A stretch of 7,663 bases of DNA from Bacteroidetes bacterium QS_8_64_10 (GCA_003022505.1 PXTQ01000030.1:1-7663); one strand, 5' to 3'. Numbered from the stretch's first letter, positions 1 through 5,258 are shown. Notes: generated by a model from the letters alone, not told the origin. Numbers and translations: made by a program.

Positions 1-897
1 CTCTTTGTGAGCTACGTGCTCAAGGATGCGCCCGAAGCCGCTGAATCCAAGGTCGCTGACCTTCCGGCCCCAAAGCTCTTTCATCGCCCCGATGTGAAGG
101 TTTTCGATGCAAACCACATCGTATCGGCTGAAAAGCCGACGGGCCAGCTTGAAGTGAAAGTCCTTCCGCTGGTTATCGATTTGGCGATATTTCTTCGCCA
201 AGCGGCGCTTTGCCCTCTTGCGGTTGTTCGAGCCTCTTTGCTTTCGAGAAAGCTCCCGGTGGAGGGCCTGTACCTCGTCGAGGCTGTCTTTCAGCGGCTT
301 GGGAGCCTCGATGCGGTCTCCATCCGAAGTAACAAGGAAACATTTAAGTCCAAAGTCTAGCCCGACAGCATCACCTGTTCGTGGCAGTTCAGGGATAGGT
401 GTTTCCTTCCGGACGGAGAAGCAAATCCAAAGGGATCCGCAGGCGTCCCGTTTGATCGTGACCGTCTTAATTTCGCCCTTCATCGGGCGCGATTTAGCGA
501 ATTTGTAGTTGTGATTCTGAATGCGAACTCTGTTGCCCCCAAGCAGCTTCCACCCGGTCTGCGTGAGCGTGAACGAGGTGTACTTCTCGCCTTTCTTGAA
601 TCCAGGCCGCCCAGCGTCCTCAATTTTGAAAAATCGTTTGTACGCCTGATCCAGGCGCCTGATCACGTCCTGGAGGGCCTGCGAGTTGAGGTCGTACCAG
701 TGATCGTTGTCGCGCTTCTTCAGCTTCGTGAGATGCTTTTTGAGCGTGTAGTAGCCAGGATACTCACCGTAGATTTCGTAGTATCGGCGGGTCAGGGCGA
801 CAAAGTGATTCCATACCTCCGACGCAAGCTCGATGCCTCGCACGAGATGCTTATTACGCTCGTGCTGGTACAATTTATACTTGTACGTCTTTCTCAT
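1..897 (-). CDS. tnpB: TnpB (IS200/IS605-family OrfB) RNA-guided nuclease, cut by left window edge
   Basis: The minus strand is open for 299 codons from ATG 897 to the window edge. The N-terminus (MRKTYKYKLY...) is the basic beta-strand start typical of OrfB_IS605 proteins. Residues 178-184 (VGLDFGL) carry the RuvC-I aspartate D181, and residues 262-267 (VCIENL) carry the RuvC-II glutamate E265. An Arg/Lys-rich helical stretch (about 218-250) lies between them. TnpB proteins usually have 370-420 residues, so the zinc finger, the RuvC-III aspartate and the overlapping omega-RNA/right end are outside the window. The start is fixed by an in-frame TAA at 910-912, only 12 bases upstream. No Shine-Dalgarno motif is visible. 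GC is clearly lower than in neighbouring genes, as expected for a mobile gene. No tnpA is visible on this side, so the element may be of the tnpB-only (IS1341) kind. Whether the nuclease is intact cannot be judged here. Confidence 0.93.
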   Translation of the reverse strand, partial: MRKTYKYKLYQHERNKHLVRGIELASEVWNHFVALTRRYYEIYGEYPGYYTLKKHLTKLKKRDNDHWYDLNSQALQDVIRRLDQAYKRFFKIEDAGRPGFKKGEKYTSFTLTQTGWKLLGGNRVRIQNHNYKFAKSRPMKGEIKTVTIKRDACGSLWICFSVRKETPIPELPRTGDAVGLDFGLKCFLVTSDGDRIEAPKPLKDSLDEVQALHRELSRKQRGSNNRKRAKRRLAKKYRQIDNQRKDFHFKLARRLFSRYDVVCIENLHIGAMKELWGRKVSDLGFSGFGRILEHVAHKE

Positions 898-902
898 GAG
901 AA
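891..902. repeat. 12-bp perfect palindrome centred on the tnpB start codon
   Basis: TTCTCATGAGAA is its own reverse complement, and the tnpB ATG (895-897) sits at its centre. One further C-G pair (889/904) lies beyond a T-G wobble. The mRNA could fold a short hairpin over the start, or the site could bind a dimeric repressor. A role in the left end of the IS is also possible. The palindrome is certain; a function is not. Confidence 0.5.
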
Positions 903-909
903 GGCGTTG

Positions 910-1020
910 TTACGATTGGTCCTCGTCGCATCCGGTCCGAGTTGCGGCAAGCGCGACCTGCCCCAGGCTGATGCCGCCGTCATTGGGGGGAGCGCGCCGG
1001 TTCGTTCAAACCGATAGGCC
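910..1020 (-). pseudogene. hypF: Relic of the HypF C-terminus (carbamoyltransferase, [NiFe]-hydrogenase maturation)
   Basis: Read on the minus strand, this stretch gives GLSV-stop-TNRRAPPNDGGISLGQ, then VALAATRTGCDEDQS and a TAA at 910-912. PPNDGGISLGQ is the signature of the HypF C-terminus, in the Kae1-like domain that makes the thiocyanate ligand of [NiFe] hydrogenases. Family members normally read through the position that is TGA here (1006-1008), often with an aromatic or aliphatic residue. HypF is about 750 residues long and only about 36 codons remain. Upstream the sequence enters the opposing HypE-like relic and then the tRNA gene. The relic is in the same frame as tnpB, whose ATG lies 12 bases after its stop. 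I infer a dead 3' remnant; the identification rests on one short but very specific motif. Confidence 0.68.
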
Positions 1021-1049
1021 GGGCTGCCCACCGACGTGCTCCGGGCTGA

Positions 1050-1156
1050 AATCGAGGCGATGCGCCGCGCGGCTCTGTGGTCTGCGTCAGCAGCTACGGC
1101 GGAACGCGCATCATCGAGAGGCTGGTGGGCGACCCCCTCTGCCGCGCATCTGCTGA
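1050..1156 (+). pseudogene. hypE: Relic of the HypE C-terminus with a 2-bp frameshift
   Basis: On the plus strand, codons from 1050 read DAPRGSVVCV and then SSYGGTRIIERLVGDP. The next bases continue as PLPRIC-stop (1136-1156) only after a frame change at 1136-1141. A duplicated CT (CTCT at 1137-1140) explains the shift: removing two bases gives ...ERLVGDPLPRIC-stop. The terminal PRIC, whose last cysteine carries the carbamoyl/cyano group, is the hallmark of HypE, and G-x-R-I-hydrophobic before it fits the family C-terminus. HypE is about 330-350 residues long; only about 35 are recognisable, with an in-frame TGA at 1047-1049. It points towards the HypF-like relic, so the two tails converge. 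No functional product is expected. Confidence 0.6.
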
Positions 1157-1175
1157 ACGTGCCGGGAAAAAGAGA

Positions 1176-1251
1176 TGGTGGAGCCAGAGGGATTCGAACC
1201 CCCGACCTCGGCGGTGCGATCGCCGCGCTCTACCAGCTGAGCTATGGCCCC
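1176..1251 (-). tRNA. tRNA-Ala, anticodon CGC
   Basis: The minus strand folds into a complete 76-nt cloverleaf. The acceptor stem GGGGCCA/TGGCTCC includes the G3-U70 wobble pair that defines alanine tRNA. The D stem is GCTC/GAGC, and the anticodon stem CGGCG/CGCCG encloses the loop ATCGCAC with anticodon CGC, which reads GCG codons. The T arm is GGGGG-TTCGAAT-CCCTC, the discriminator base is A, and CCA is encoded (1176-1178). The gene lies 111 bp downstream of lexA on the same strand. Decayed genes sit beyond its 3' end, as is common beside tRNA genes that serve as integration sites. Confidence 0.97.
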
Positions 1252-1257
1252 GGGCTG

Positions 1258-1285
1258 GCAATTTGGGATTTTCGATTTGCGATTG
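1258..1285 (+). repeat. Degenerate 7-bp tandem repeat, 4 units (A/T-type)
   Basis: The units GCAATTT, GGGATTT, TCGATTT and GCGATTG follow each other without gaps. The 13-mer GATTTTCGATTTG recurs exactly in the block at 3373-3400. The block occupies the promoter position of the tRNA-Ala gene (minus strand), starting 7 bp upstream of its 5' end. Confidence 0.7.
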
Positions 1286-1321
1286 GGTCAACCGGCAACG
1301 CCCGATGCTGTTCCAGACGTC

Positions 1322-1356
1322 CAATCGAACGTCGCCAGTCGAAAGTCGACAATCGT
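1322..1356 (+). repeat. Degenerate 7-bp tandem repeat, 5 units (GTCGA-type)
   Basis: The units CAATCGA, ACGTCGC, CAGTCGA, AAGTCGA and CAATCGT are contiguous. A sixth, weaker unit may precede them at about 1315. The block starts 7 bp beyond the lexA stop codon (lexA is on the minus strand), so it lies in the lexA 3' flank. Confidence 0.7.
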
Positions 1357-1362
1357 CAACCG

Positions 1363-2022
1363 CTACGCTCCGGCACCAGTCTTCGCACGCCCGTTGCGCC
1401 GGTGAATGCCATCCGAATTGACGTGGCCCACGTAGCGCCCCAGGATGCGCACTTCTTCAAACACGTCCGGTTGAATGTGGATATCGTCGTACTCCTCGTT
1501 GGCCGGCTCCAGGCGCAGCCCGTCTTCGTCGTCGTGGTAGACGCGCTTCAGCGACGTCTCACCGTCGTAGAGCACCGCCCCGATCCCACCGTTCGGAATG
1601 TCATCGTCGATGAGCAGCACGTGATCGCCGTCCTCAATGTTCGCGCCCTTCATGGACTGGCCGGAGACGCGAATGGCGAAGATGCGGTCCAGCTTCGGGA
1701 AGAGCGTGTCCAGCGTGATCGTTCCCAGGTCCGCTTCCACGGCTTCCTGAAGCTGCCCCGCCGTAATGATACCTTTCACCGGAATGCCGGCGGGTTCGTC
1801 GTCCAAATCCACCTTGTCGGTGAAGTGATAGCCGTCCTGGTCGCGGGTCAGGTAGTCTTTCTTGACGAGCGCCTTCAGGTTCTGCGTGACGCTGTTGGGC
1901 GAACGGTAGCCGAAGTGGTCCGTAATCTGCCGGTAGGTAGGCCATACGCCCGTTTCTTGCACGCGGTCTACGAGAAACTGCAAGAAGTCGTGTTGCTTGG
2001 CCGTCAGTTTGCGTCGCGTCAT
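1363..2022 (-). CDS. lexA: LexA, SOS-response repressor with self-cleavage domain
   Basis: 219 residues, a usual LexA length (about 200-230). The N-terminal winged helix-turn-helix (about 5-65) begins KLTAKQHDFLQFLVDRV and includes WPTYRQITDHFGYRSPNSV. The C-terminal S24 peptidase domain has the Ala-Gly scissile bond at A88-G89 (ITAGQ), the nucleophile S123 in VSGQSMKG and the general base K159 in TSLKRV. All parts needed for RecA-stimulated autocleavage are therefore visible. The frame stays open upstream to 2184, but the family N-terminus starts at the ATG at 2022, so that start was chosen. No Shine-Dalgarno lies before it. The acidic inserts (DDEDGLRLEPANEEYDD) are in the domain's usual loop. 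The gene diverges from the hydrolase at 2165, and the shared 142-bp region holds repeats that may be its own operator. An intact SOS repressor is the best reading; a second LexA-like paralogue elsewhere in the genome cannot be excluded. Confidence 0.93.
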   Translation of the reverse strand: MTRRKLTAKQHDFLQFLVDRVQETGVWPTYRQITDHFGYRSPNSVTQNLKALVKKDYLTRDQDGYHFTDKVDLDDEPAGIPVKGIITAGQLQEAVEADLGTITLDTLFPKLDRIFAIRVSGQSMKGANIEDGDHVLLIDDDIPNGGIGAVLYDGETSLKRVYHDDEDGLRLEPANEEYDDIHIQPDVFEEVRILGRYVGHVNSDGIHRRNGRAKTGAGA

Positions 2023-2061
2023 AACAAAAGGAGGTTTGAGCGAGAGAGCATAGCGAGTGAG

Positions 2062-2090
2062 GCACATGCAACACACAATATGCACATGCA
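2062..2090. promoter_or_regulatory. Paired GCACATGCA direct repeats, candidate LexA operator
   Basis: Identical 9-mers GCACATGCA occur at 2062-2070 and 2082-2090, exactly 20 bp (two helical turns) apart. A third near-copy, GCACATGCG, is at 2161-2169 over the start codon of the hydrolase gene. The second copy extends to TGCACATGCA, with self-complementary TGCA arms. They lie 40-68 bp upstream of the lexA start, just upstream of a weak -10-like TATGCT (minus strand, 2047-2052). LexA normally represses its own gene, and LexA boxes differ between phyla. I infer an operator, without a known match. Confidence 0.4.
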
Positions 2091-2164
2091 CGCGGACAAG
2101 TTCAAGGGCATTTGCAAATCGAATTGTCACCTGCAAACTCGTCAACTTGAAACCACTTGAGCAC

Positions 2165-3031
2165 ATGCGCACTCTGGCCGGCATACTGGCGGTGGGCGGG
2201 GTCAGCTACGCGGCGCTCCTGGCGCTTCTGTACGGGGTGCAAGATCATCTCATCTATCCGAGCACGCGCCCCCTCACAGCGTCACCTGCCGACCGGGGAT
2301 GGTCGTACGACGAGGTGCGCCTTCGCACTGACGACGGTGAGCGGCTTCACGGCTGGTGGATACCCGCCGAGGGTCGGGAACGCGGCGCACTCCTGTTCTG
2401 CCATGGCAACGCCGGCAACATCTCCGGGCGGCTCGACTCCATCGAGCAGTTCCGCCGCCTCGGCTTCAGCGTGCTGATCTTCGACTACCGGGGCTACGGC
2501 CGGAGCAGCGGCACGCCTTCCGAGCCGGGCCTCTACCGCGACGTCAACGCCGCTTGGCAGTATCTACTGGACGAAGAATACGCGCCGGACGAGATCGTCG
2601 TCTTCGGGCGCTCGCTGGGCAGCGGCCCGGCCACCTGGCTGGCCGAACGCTACGCACCGGGAGCGCTCATCCTGGAAGCGCCGTTCACGAGCGTGCCGGA
2701 CGTTGCCGCGCGGCGCTTTCCGTTCGCCCCGGTGCGTCTTCTCACGCGCTCGCGCTACGACAACCACGCGCGCATCGCCCGCATCGAGACGCCGCTCCTC
2801 GTCATCCACAGCCCCGACGACCGCGTCATTCCCTTCGAGCACGGGCGCACGCTCTTCGAGGCCGCCCGCGAGCCGAAGACGTTCCTCAAAATCGAAGGCG
2901 CGCACAACGACGGCTTTCTGGTGACCGGCGCGCGCTACTCGCGCGGCATCGACCGCTTCTTGCGCGCGCATCTGGACGAGCCGGAACGAGCCGAACGTGA
3001 GCGTGAGGGCGGCGCGGGCGAGCGGAAGTAG
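2165..3031 (+). CDS. Membrane-anchored alpha/beta hydrolase (ABHD12/13/17, BEM46-like)
   Basis: 288 residues. An N-terminal hydrophobic segment (about 3-23) followed by QDHLIYPSTRP is the typical uncleaved anchor and linker of this family. The hydrolase core then shows the oxyanion-hole strand LLFCHGNAGN (77-86), FDYRGYGRSSG (106-116), the nucleophile elbow GRSLGSG with S150, D219 in SPDDRVIP and H247 in EGAHND. The catalytic triad is complete. The last 20 residues are a charged Glu/Arg tail. The ATG at 2165 was chosen because the anchor starts there; the open frame upstream to 2057 encodes no hydrophobic or conserved sequence and would cover the lexA promoter. Relatives are described as serine hydrolases or thioesterases acting on lipid or acyl substrates at the membrane; the substrate here cannot be told. 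The 3' end overlaps a frame with an LD-carboxypeptidase relic. Confidence 0.9.
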   Translation: MRTLAGILAVGGVSYAALLALLYGVQDHLIYPSTRPLTASPADRGWSYDEVRLRTDDGERLHGWWIPAEGRERGALLFCHGNAGNISGRLDSIEQFRRLGFSVLIFDYRGYGRSSGTPSEPGLYRDVNAAWQYLLDEEYAPDEIVVFGRSLGSGPATWLAERYAPGALILEAPFTSVPDVAARRFPFAPVRLLTRSRYDNHARIARIETPLLVIHSPDDRVIPFEHGRTLFEAAREPKTFLKIEGAHNDGFLVTGARYSRGIDRFLRAHLDEPERAEREREGGAGERK

Positions 3032-3150
3032 GATGGGGCGCCATGATCGGTCACGTCGCCGACAAGTTTACGGTGCCGGTGGGCGCGGAGGCGGAGATTG
3101 ACGCCGGGGCGGGCCGCATCGCGCTGCTGGAGCCGGCGGTGAAGTCGTAG
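3007..3150 (+). pseudogene. 3' fragment of an LD-carboxypeptidase (peptidase family S66, LdcA-like)
   Basis: The frame opens after a TGA at 3004-3006 and reads GWGAMIGHVADKFTVPVGAE, then AEIDAGAGRIALLEPAVKS and a TAG. The pattern GH, six variable residues, a hydrophobic residue, Pro-x-Gly-x-x-x-x-hydrophobic-Asp, then a Leu-Leu-Glu strand is the C-terminal end of S66 peptidases, which trim murein tetrapeptides between L- and D-amino acids. The His of the GH pair would be the catalytic histidine. Full proteins have about 300 residues and the Ser and Glu parts are missing, so this is a remnant. The internal ATG at 3043 would give only 35 residues. The fragment begins inside the end of the hydrolase gene, which suggests a deletion joined the two. 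Confidence 0.62.
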
Positions 3151-3372
3151 GGAGGCAGGGAGCGCCTTCGGAGGCTCAGCGGACGACGGTGAGCGCCTTC
3201 GCGGCTCGTGCGGTCTGCCCTTCCGCTTGCATATGGCGGCGGCGATGACAACGACCGCTCGTCTTGCGGAGGCTTTGCGGTTGGTGCTTGGGAGTCTGCG
3301 CAAGGCCGGGGGCCGCACGAATCGGAGATGAAAGCATCCCAACACGCATCAGTTATTAGAGAATCCAAGCCT
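3151..3372 (+). other. Gene-free region with two similar GC-rich hairpins
   Basis: GAGCGCCTTCGGAGGCTC (3160-3177) and GAGCGCCTTCGCGGCTC (3191-3207) share their first 11 bases and are 31 bp apart. Each has a GAGC/GCTC frame and can fold on itself; neither is followed by a T-run. They may end transcription from the convergent genes on either side, or be degenerate copies of one intergenic element. The rest (3208-3372) holds a 32-codon open frame (3233-3331) that I do not recognise and no other feature I can support. Confidence 0.4.
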
Positions 3373-3400
3373 GCAATACCCGATTTTCGATTTGGGAGTT
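3373..3400 (+). repeat. Degenerate 7-bp tandem repeat, 4 units
   Basis: The units are GCAATAC, CCGATTT, TCGATTT and GGGAGTT, of the same type as at 1258-1285, sharing GATTTTCGATTTG exactly. The block ends 8 bp short of the HAD phosphatase stop codon (that gene is on the minus strand). Confidence 0.7.
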
Positions 3401-3408
3401 GATTCGTC

Positions 3409-4167
3409 TCAAATCAGATCCGCCACCGAGTCTACCACCCGATCCGGCGCGGCGTCGCTGCGTTCCAGGTCGTCGTCGCGGAACTTGCCGGTGCGCACCT
3501 GCACGCCGATCAGGCCCGCCTTCATCGCCGCGCCCACGTCCGTCTCGACGTCGTCGCCGGCGAGGGCCACCTCCTCCGCCGGCAAGCCGAGGTCGTCCAG
3601 GATCGCCTCGAAGAACGCCGGATCGGGCTTGCCCAGGACGAGCGCCTCCTCGCCCGTGGCGTACTCCAGGGCCGTGATGAACGGTCCCGCGTCCAGCTGC
3701 AGGCCGCCCTCCGCCTGCCAGAAGCGCGTGCGCCCCAGCCCGATGAGCCGCGCTCCACCGTGGAGCAACCGGAACGCGCGATTCAACCGCTCGAACGTCC
3801 AGCCCGCGCCGAGATCGCCGATCACCACGTAGTCGGGCGCGTCGTCCGAGCGGGACACGCCCTCGAAATCCGGCAGCGCCGCCTCCTGCACGAGCAGGTG
3901 CGCCGAGGCGTCGCGCCCCCGCAGAAACGCACCGGCGGCAGCAGGCGGGCTTTGTATCTCCTCGATCTCGACGGGAAAGCCGAAGCCGCGCAGCTTCTCG
4001 TGCACGTCGGCGCGGCTTTTCGAGGTCGTGTTCGTGAGAAAGCGGAGCGGATAGCCCTCGTCGCGGAACGTTCGGACGGTATCGACGGCCCCGTCGATGG
4101 GCGCGCCTTCCTGGTAGAGCGTACCGTCGAGGTCGAACACAAGGGCGCGGGCGCGTTGAAGCGACAT
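3409..4167 (-). CDS. HAD-superfamily subfamily IIA phosphatase, LHPP-like
   Basis: 252 residues. Motif I is VFDLDGTLY with nucleophile D12 and acid/base D14. Motif II is FLTNTTSKSR with T45-N46. The C2-type cap lies between, followed by motif III K180 in LGKPDP and motif IV GDDVETD (D205, D210). The cap and C-terminus (GPFITALEYATG, QVRTGKFR) closely resemble animal LHPP, the phospholysine/phosphohistidine/pyrophosphate phosphatase, more than NagD. All catalytic residues are present, so it should be an active Mg-dependent cytoplasmic phosphatase; substrates of bacterial members are largely undefined. The ATG at 4167 places motif I at the usual distance from the N-terminus. Upstream bases are a heptamer repeat, leaving no Shine-Dalgarno. 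The stop is 81 codons' worth of sequence away from no other gene on its strand: the ZIP gene stop lies 81 bp upstream, so co-transcription from the ZIP promoter is possible. Confidence 0.92.
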   Translation of the reverse strand: MSLQRARALVFDLDGTLYQEGAPIDGAVDTVRTFRDEGYPLRFLTNTTSKSRADVHEKLRGFGFPVEIEEIQSPPAAAGAFLRGRDASAHLLVQEAALPDFEGVSRSDDAPDYVVIGDLGAGWTFERLNRAFRLLHGGARLIGLGRTRFWQAEGGLQLDAGPFITALEYATGEEALVLGKPDPAFFEAILDDLGLPAEEVALAGDDVETDVGAAMKAGLIGVQVRTGKFRDDDLERSDAAPDRVVDSVADLI

Positions 4168-4168
4168 G

Positions 4169-4203
4169 GCGATTTTCGAGTTTCGGTTGGCGAGTTGCGA
4201 GTT
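4169..4203 (+). repeat. Degenerate 7-bp tandem repeat, 5 units, abutting the HAD gene start
   Basis: The units are GCGATTT, TCGAGTT, TCGGTTG, GCGAGTT and GCGAGTT. The block begins one base upstream of the phosphatase ATG, so these repeats are its ribosome-binding region and leader. Confidence 0.7.
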
Positions 4204-4221
4204 TGACGGATGTTTGCTGTC

Positions 4222-4249
4222 GTTCTACACTCGGCATTCGGCGTTCGCT
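4222..4249 (+). repeat. Degenerate 7-bp tandem repeat, 4 units (TTCGGC-type)
   Basis: The units are GTTCTAC, ACTCGGC, ATTCGGC and GTTCGCT, contiguous and ending on the last base of the ZIP stop codon. On the minus strand they read as GAACGCC-GAATGCC, the kind of repeat that gives spurious NAEC/NSEF-type peptides when translated. Confidence 0.65.
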
Positions 4250-5076
4250 CAGCCAAGCGCCACGTCCAGCACCATCATCACCGTAAAGCCCGTCATCGCA
4301 CCGAGGGTGGCGGTGTCGGTGTGGCCGTGTTGCTGCGATTCGGGGATGAGTTCTTCGACGACGACGTAGATCATGGCACCGGCGGCGAAGGCGAGGGCGT
4401 AGGGCAGCACCGGCTCGACGGTCAGCACGGCGGCAGCGCCCACGGCAGCGGAGATCGGCTCGACGAAGCCGGAGAGCTGCCCGTACCAGAAGCTCTTCAG
4501 GCGCGAGACGCCTTCGCCGCGCAGGGGCATGGAGACGGCCACGCCCTCCGGAAAGTTCTGCATGCCGATGCCGAGTGCGAGCACCACCGCGCCGGACAGC
4601 GTTACGCTCTGGGCTACGTCGATCCCGCTTGCGGCAGCGCCGAAGGCCACGCCCACCGCCAGACCCTCCGGAATGTTGTGCAGCGTGATGGCAAGCACCA
4701 GCAGCGTGACGCGCCGCCAGGACGTGCTCACCCCCTCGGCCTCGGAACGCCGCCGGCCCAGGTGCAGGTGCGGAATGAACTGATCGGCCAGGCGCAGAAA
4801 GAGCCCGCCCAGCAAAAAGCCGACCGTCGCAGGCATCCATTCTACGACGCCCTGCGCCGCCGCCATCTCGATGGAGGGCACCAGAAGCGACCAGAAGCTG
4901 GCTGCGATCATGACCCCGACGGCAAAGCCCAGCATGGCGTCGAGCGCCCAGCGCTGCACCGTTCGGGTCAGGAAGACAAGCGACGCGCCGAGCGCCGTGA
5001 CCACCCACGTGAACGCGCCGGCCAAGAGCGCTTGTACGATGGGGCTGAGCGACCAGAACCAGGCAGGTAGGGGCAT
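4249..5076 (-). CDS. ZIP-family divalent metal transporter (GufA/ZupT-like)
   Basis: 275 residues with about eight hydrophobic segments. The family signature in the fourth segment is LAITLHNIPEGLAVGVAFG (H133, N134, P136, E137). The paired fifth-segment motif is GMQNFPEGVAVSMPL (N174, E177), and LSGFVEPISA (E206) forms the sixth. A short hydrophilic loop with His (IPHLHLGRRR, 101-110) precedes segment four, and QQHGHTD (248-254) lies near the C-terminus. These residues form the binuclear metal site of ZIP importers for Zn, Fe or Mn; which metal moves here is not evident. The protein acts in the inner membrane. The start at 5076 gives a normal N-terminus and has no Shine-Dalgarno. The gene diverges from the BtuF-like gene, and a DtxR-box-like palindrome lies 58 bp upstream, which suggests metal-dependent repression. 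Confidence 0.93.
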   Translation of the reverse strand: MPLPAWFWSLSPIVQALLAGAFTWVVTALGASLVFLTRTVQRWALDAMLGFAVGVMIAASFWSLLVPSIEMAAAQGVVEWMPATVGFLLGGLFLRLADQFIPHLHLGRRRSEAEGVSTSWRRVTLLVLAITLHNIPEGLAVGVAFGAAASGIDVAQSVTLSGAVVLALGIGMQNFPEGVAVSMPLRGEGVSRLKSFWYGQLSGFVEPISAAVGAAAVLTVEPVLPYALAFAAGAMIYVVVEELIPESQQHGHTDTATLGAMTGFTVMMVLDVALG

Positions 5077-5134
5077 GAAAAGACGAGAGGGGTTGATCAG
5101 GACGTGAACGGTGCTGCGGCTTCGATGACCTGTT

Positions 5135-5154
5135 TTTTTAGGTTAAGCTAAAAA
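5135..5154. promoter_or_regulatory. DtxR/IdeR/MntR-like operator palindrome
   Basis: TTAGGTTAAGCTAA (5138-5151) extends on both sides into T and A runs to make a 20-bp palindrome with a single mismatched pair (G/G). It matches the first 14 bases of the classical DtxR consensus TTAGGTTAGCCTAACCTAA at 12 positions. It lies in an A/T-rich island, the only place in this intergenic region where a promoter is likely, between the divergent ZIP transporter and BtuF-like genes. I infer a site for a metal-sensing DtxR-family repressor. An intrinsic terminator is unlikely, since neither neighbouring gene ends here. Confidence 0.5.
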
Positions 5155-5186
5155 TATAAAAGCGCAAGGCTAATTGCAGTTCCGAC

Positions 5187-5215
5187 GTGCGTGTGCTTTG
5201 CCGGATCACTCGCAC
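5187..5215 (+). repeat. Hairpin in the leader of the BtuF-like gene
   Basis: GTGCGTGTG (5187-5195) pairs with CACTCGCAC (5207-5215) in eight of nine positions around an 11-base loop. It lies 74 bp upstream of the start codon at 5290. It could be an operator or an RNA element. I see no B12 box or other cobalamin-riboswitch core around it. Confidence 0.4.
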
Positions 5216-5240
5216 AACAAAAGTGTGTTCATGCGAAACG

Positions 5241-5258
5241 GTATTCCACGTATTCCAC
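5241..5258 (+). repeat. Tandem 9-bp repeat GTATTCCAC x2
   Basis: Two exact adjacent copies (5241-5249, 5250-5258) lie 31 bp before the BtuF-like start codon. This may be a slippage product or a binding site; nothing shows which. Confidence 0.5.

Noticed and set aside
1258..1356. CRISPR-like array
   Set aside because: The repeats are 7 bp, contiguous and degenerate, with no spacers and no cas genes.
2029..2034. AGGAGG on the plus strand
   Set aside because: It looks like a Shine-Dalgarno, but no start codon with an open frame follows at a usable distance on the plus strand, and for lexA it is on the wrong strand.
1036..2160. 374-codon plus-strand frame through the tRNA and lexA
   Set aside because: It runs antisense to a tRNA gene and an intact lexA, so it is a shadow.
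3233..3331. Small plus-strand frame of 32 residues (MAAAMTTTARLAEALRLVLG...)
   Set aside because: It has plausible composition but no known motif, no ribosome site and no neighbour supporting it; chance is likely in GC-rich DNA.
3356..5008. 550-codon open frame on the minus strand
   Set aside because: It spans the phosphatase and ZIP genes in another frame, is Arg/Gly/Ala-rich and low in complexity, and has no recognisable motif. It is a shadow of high-GC coding sequence.
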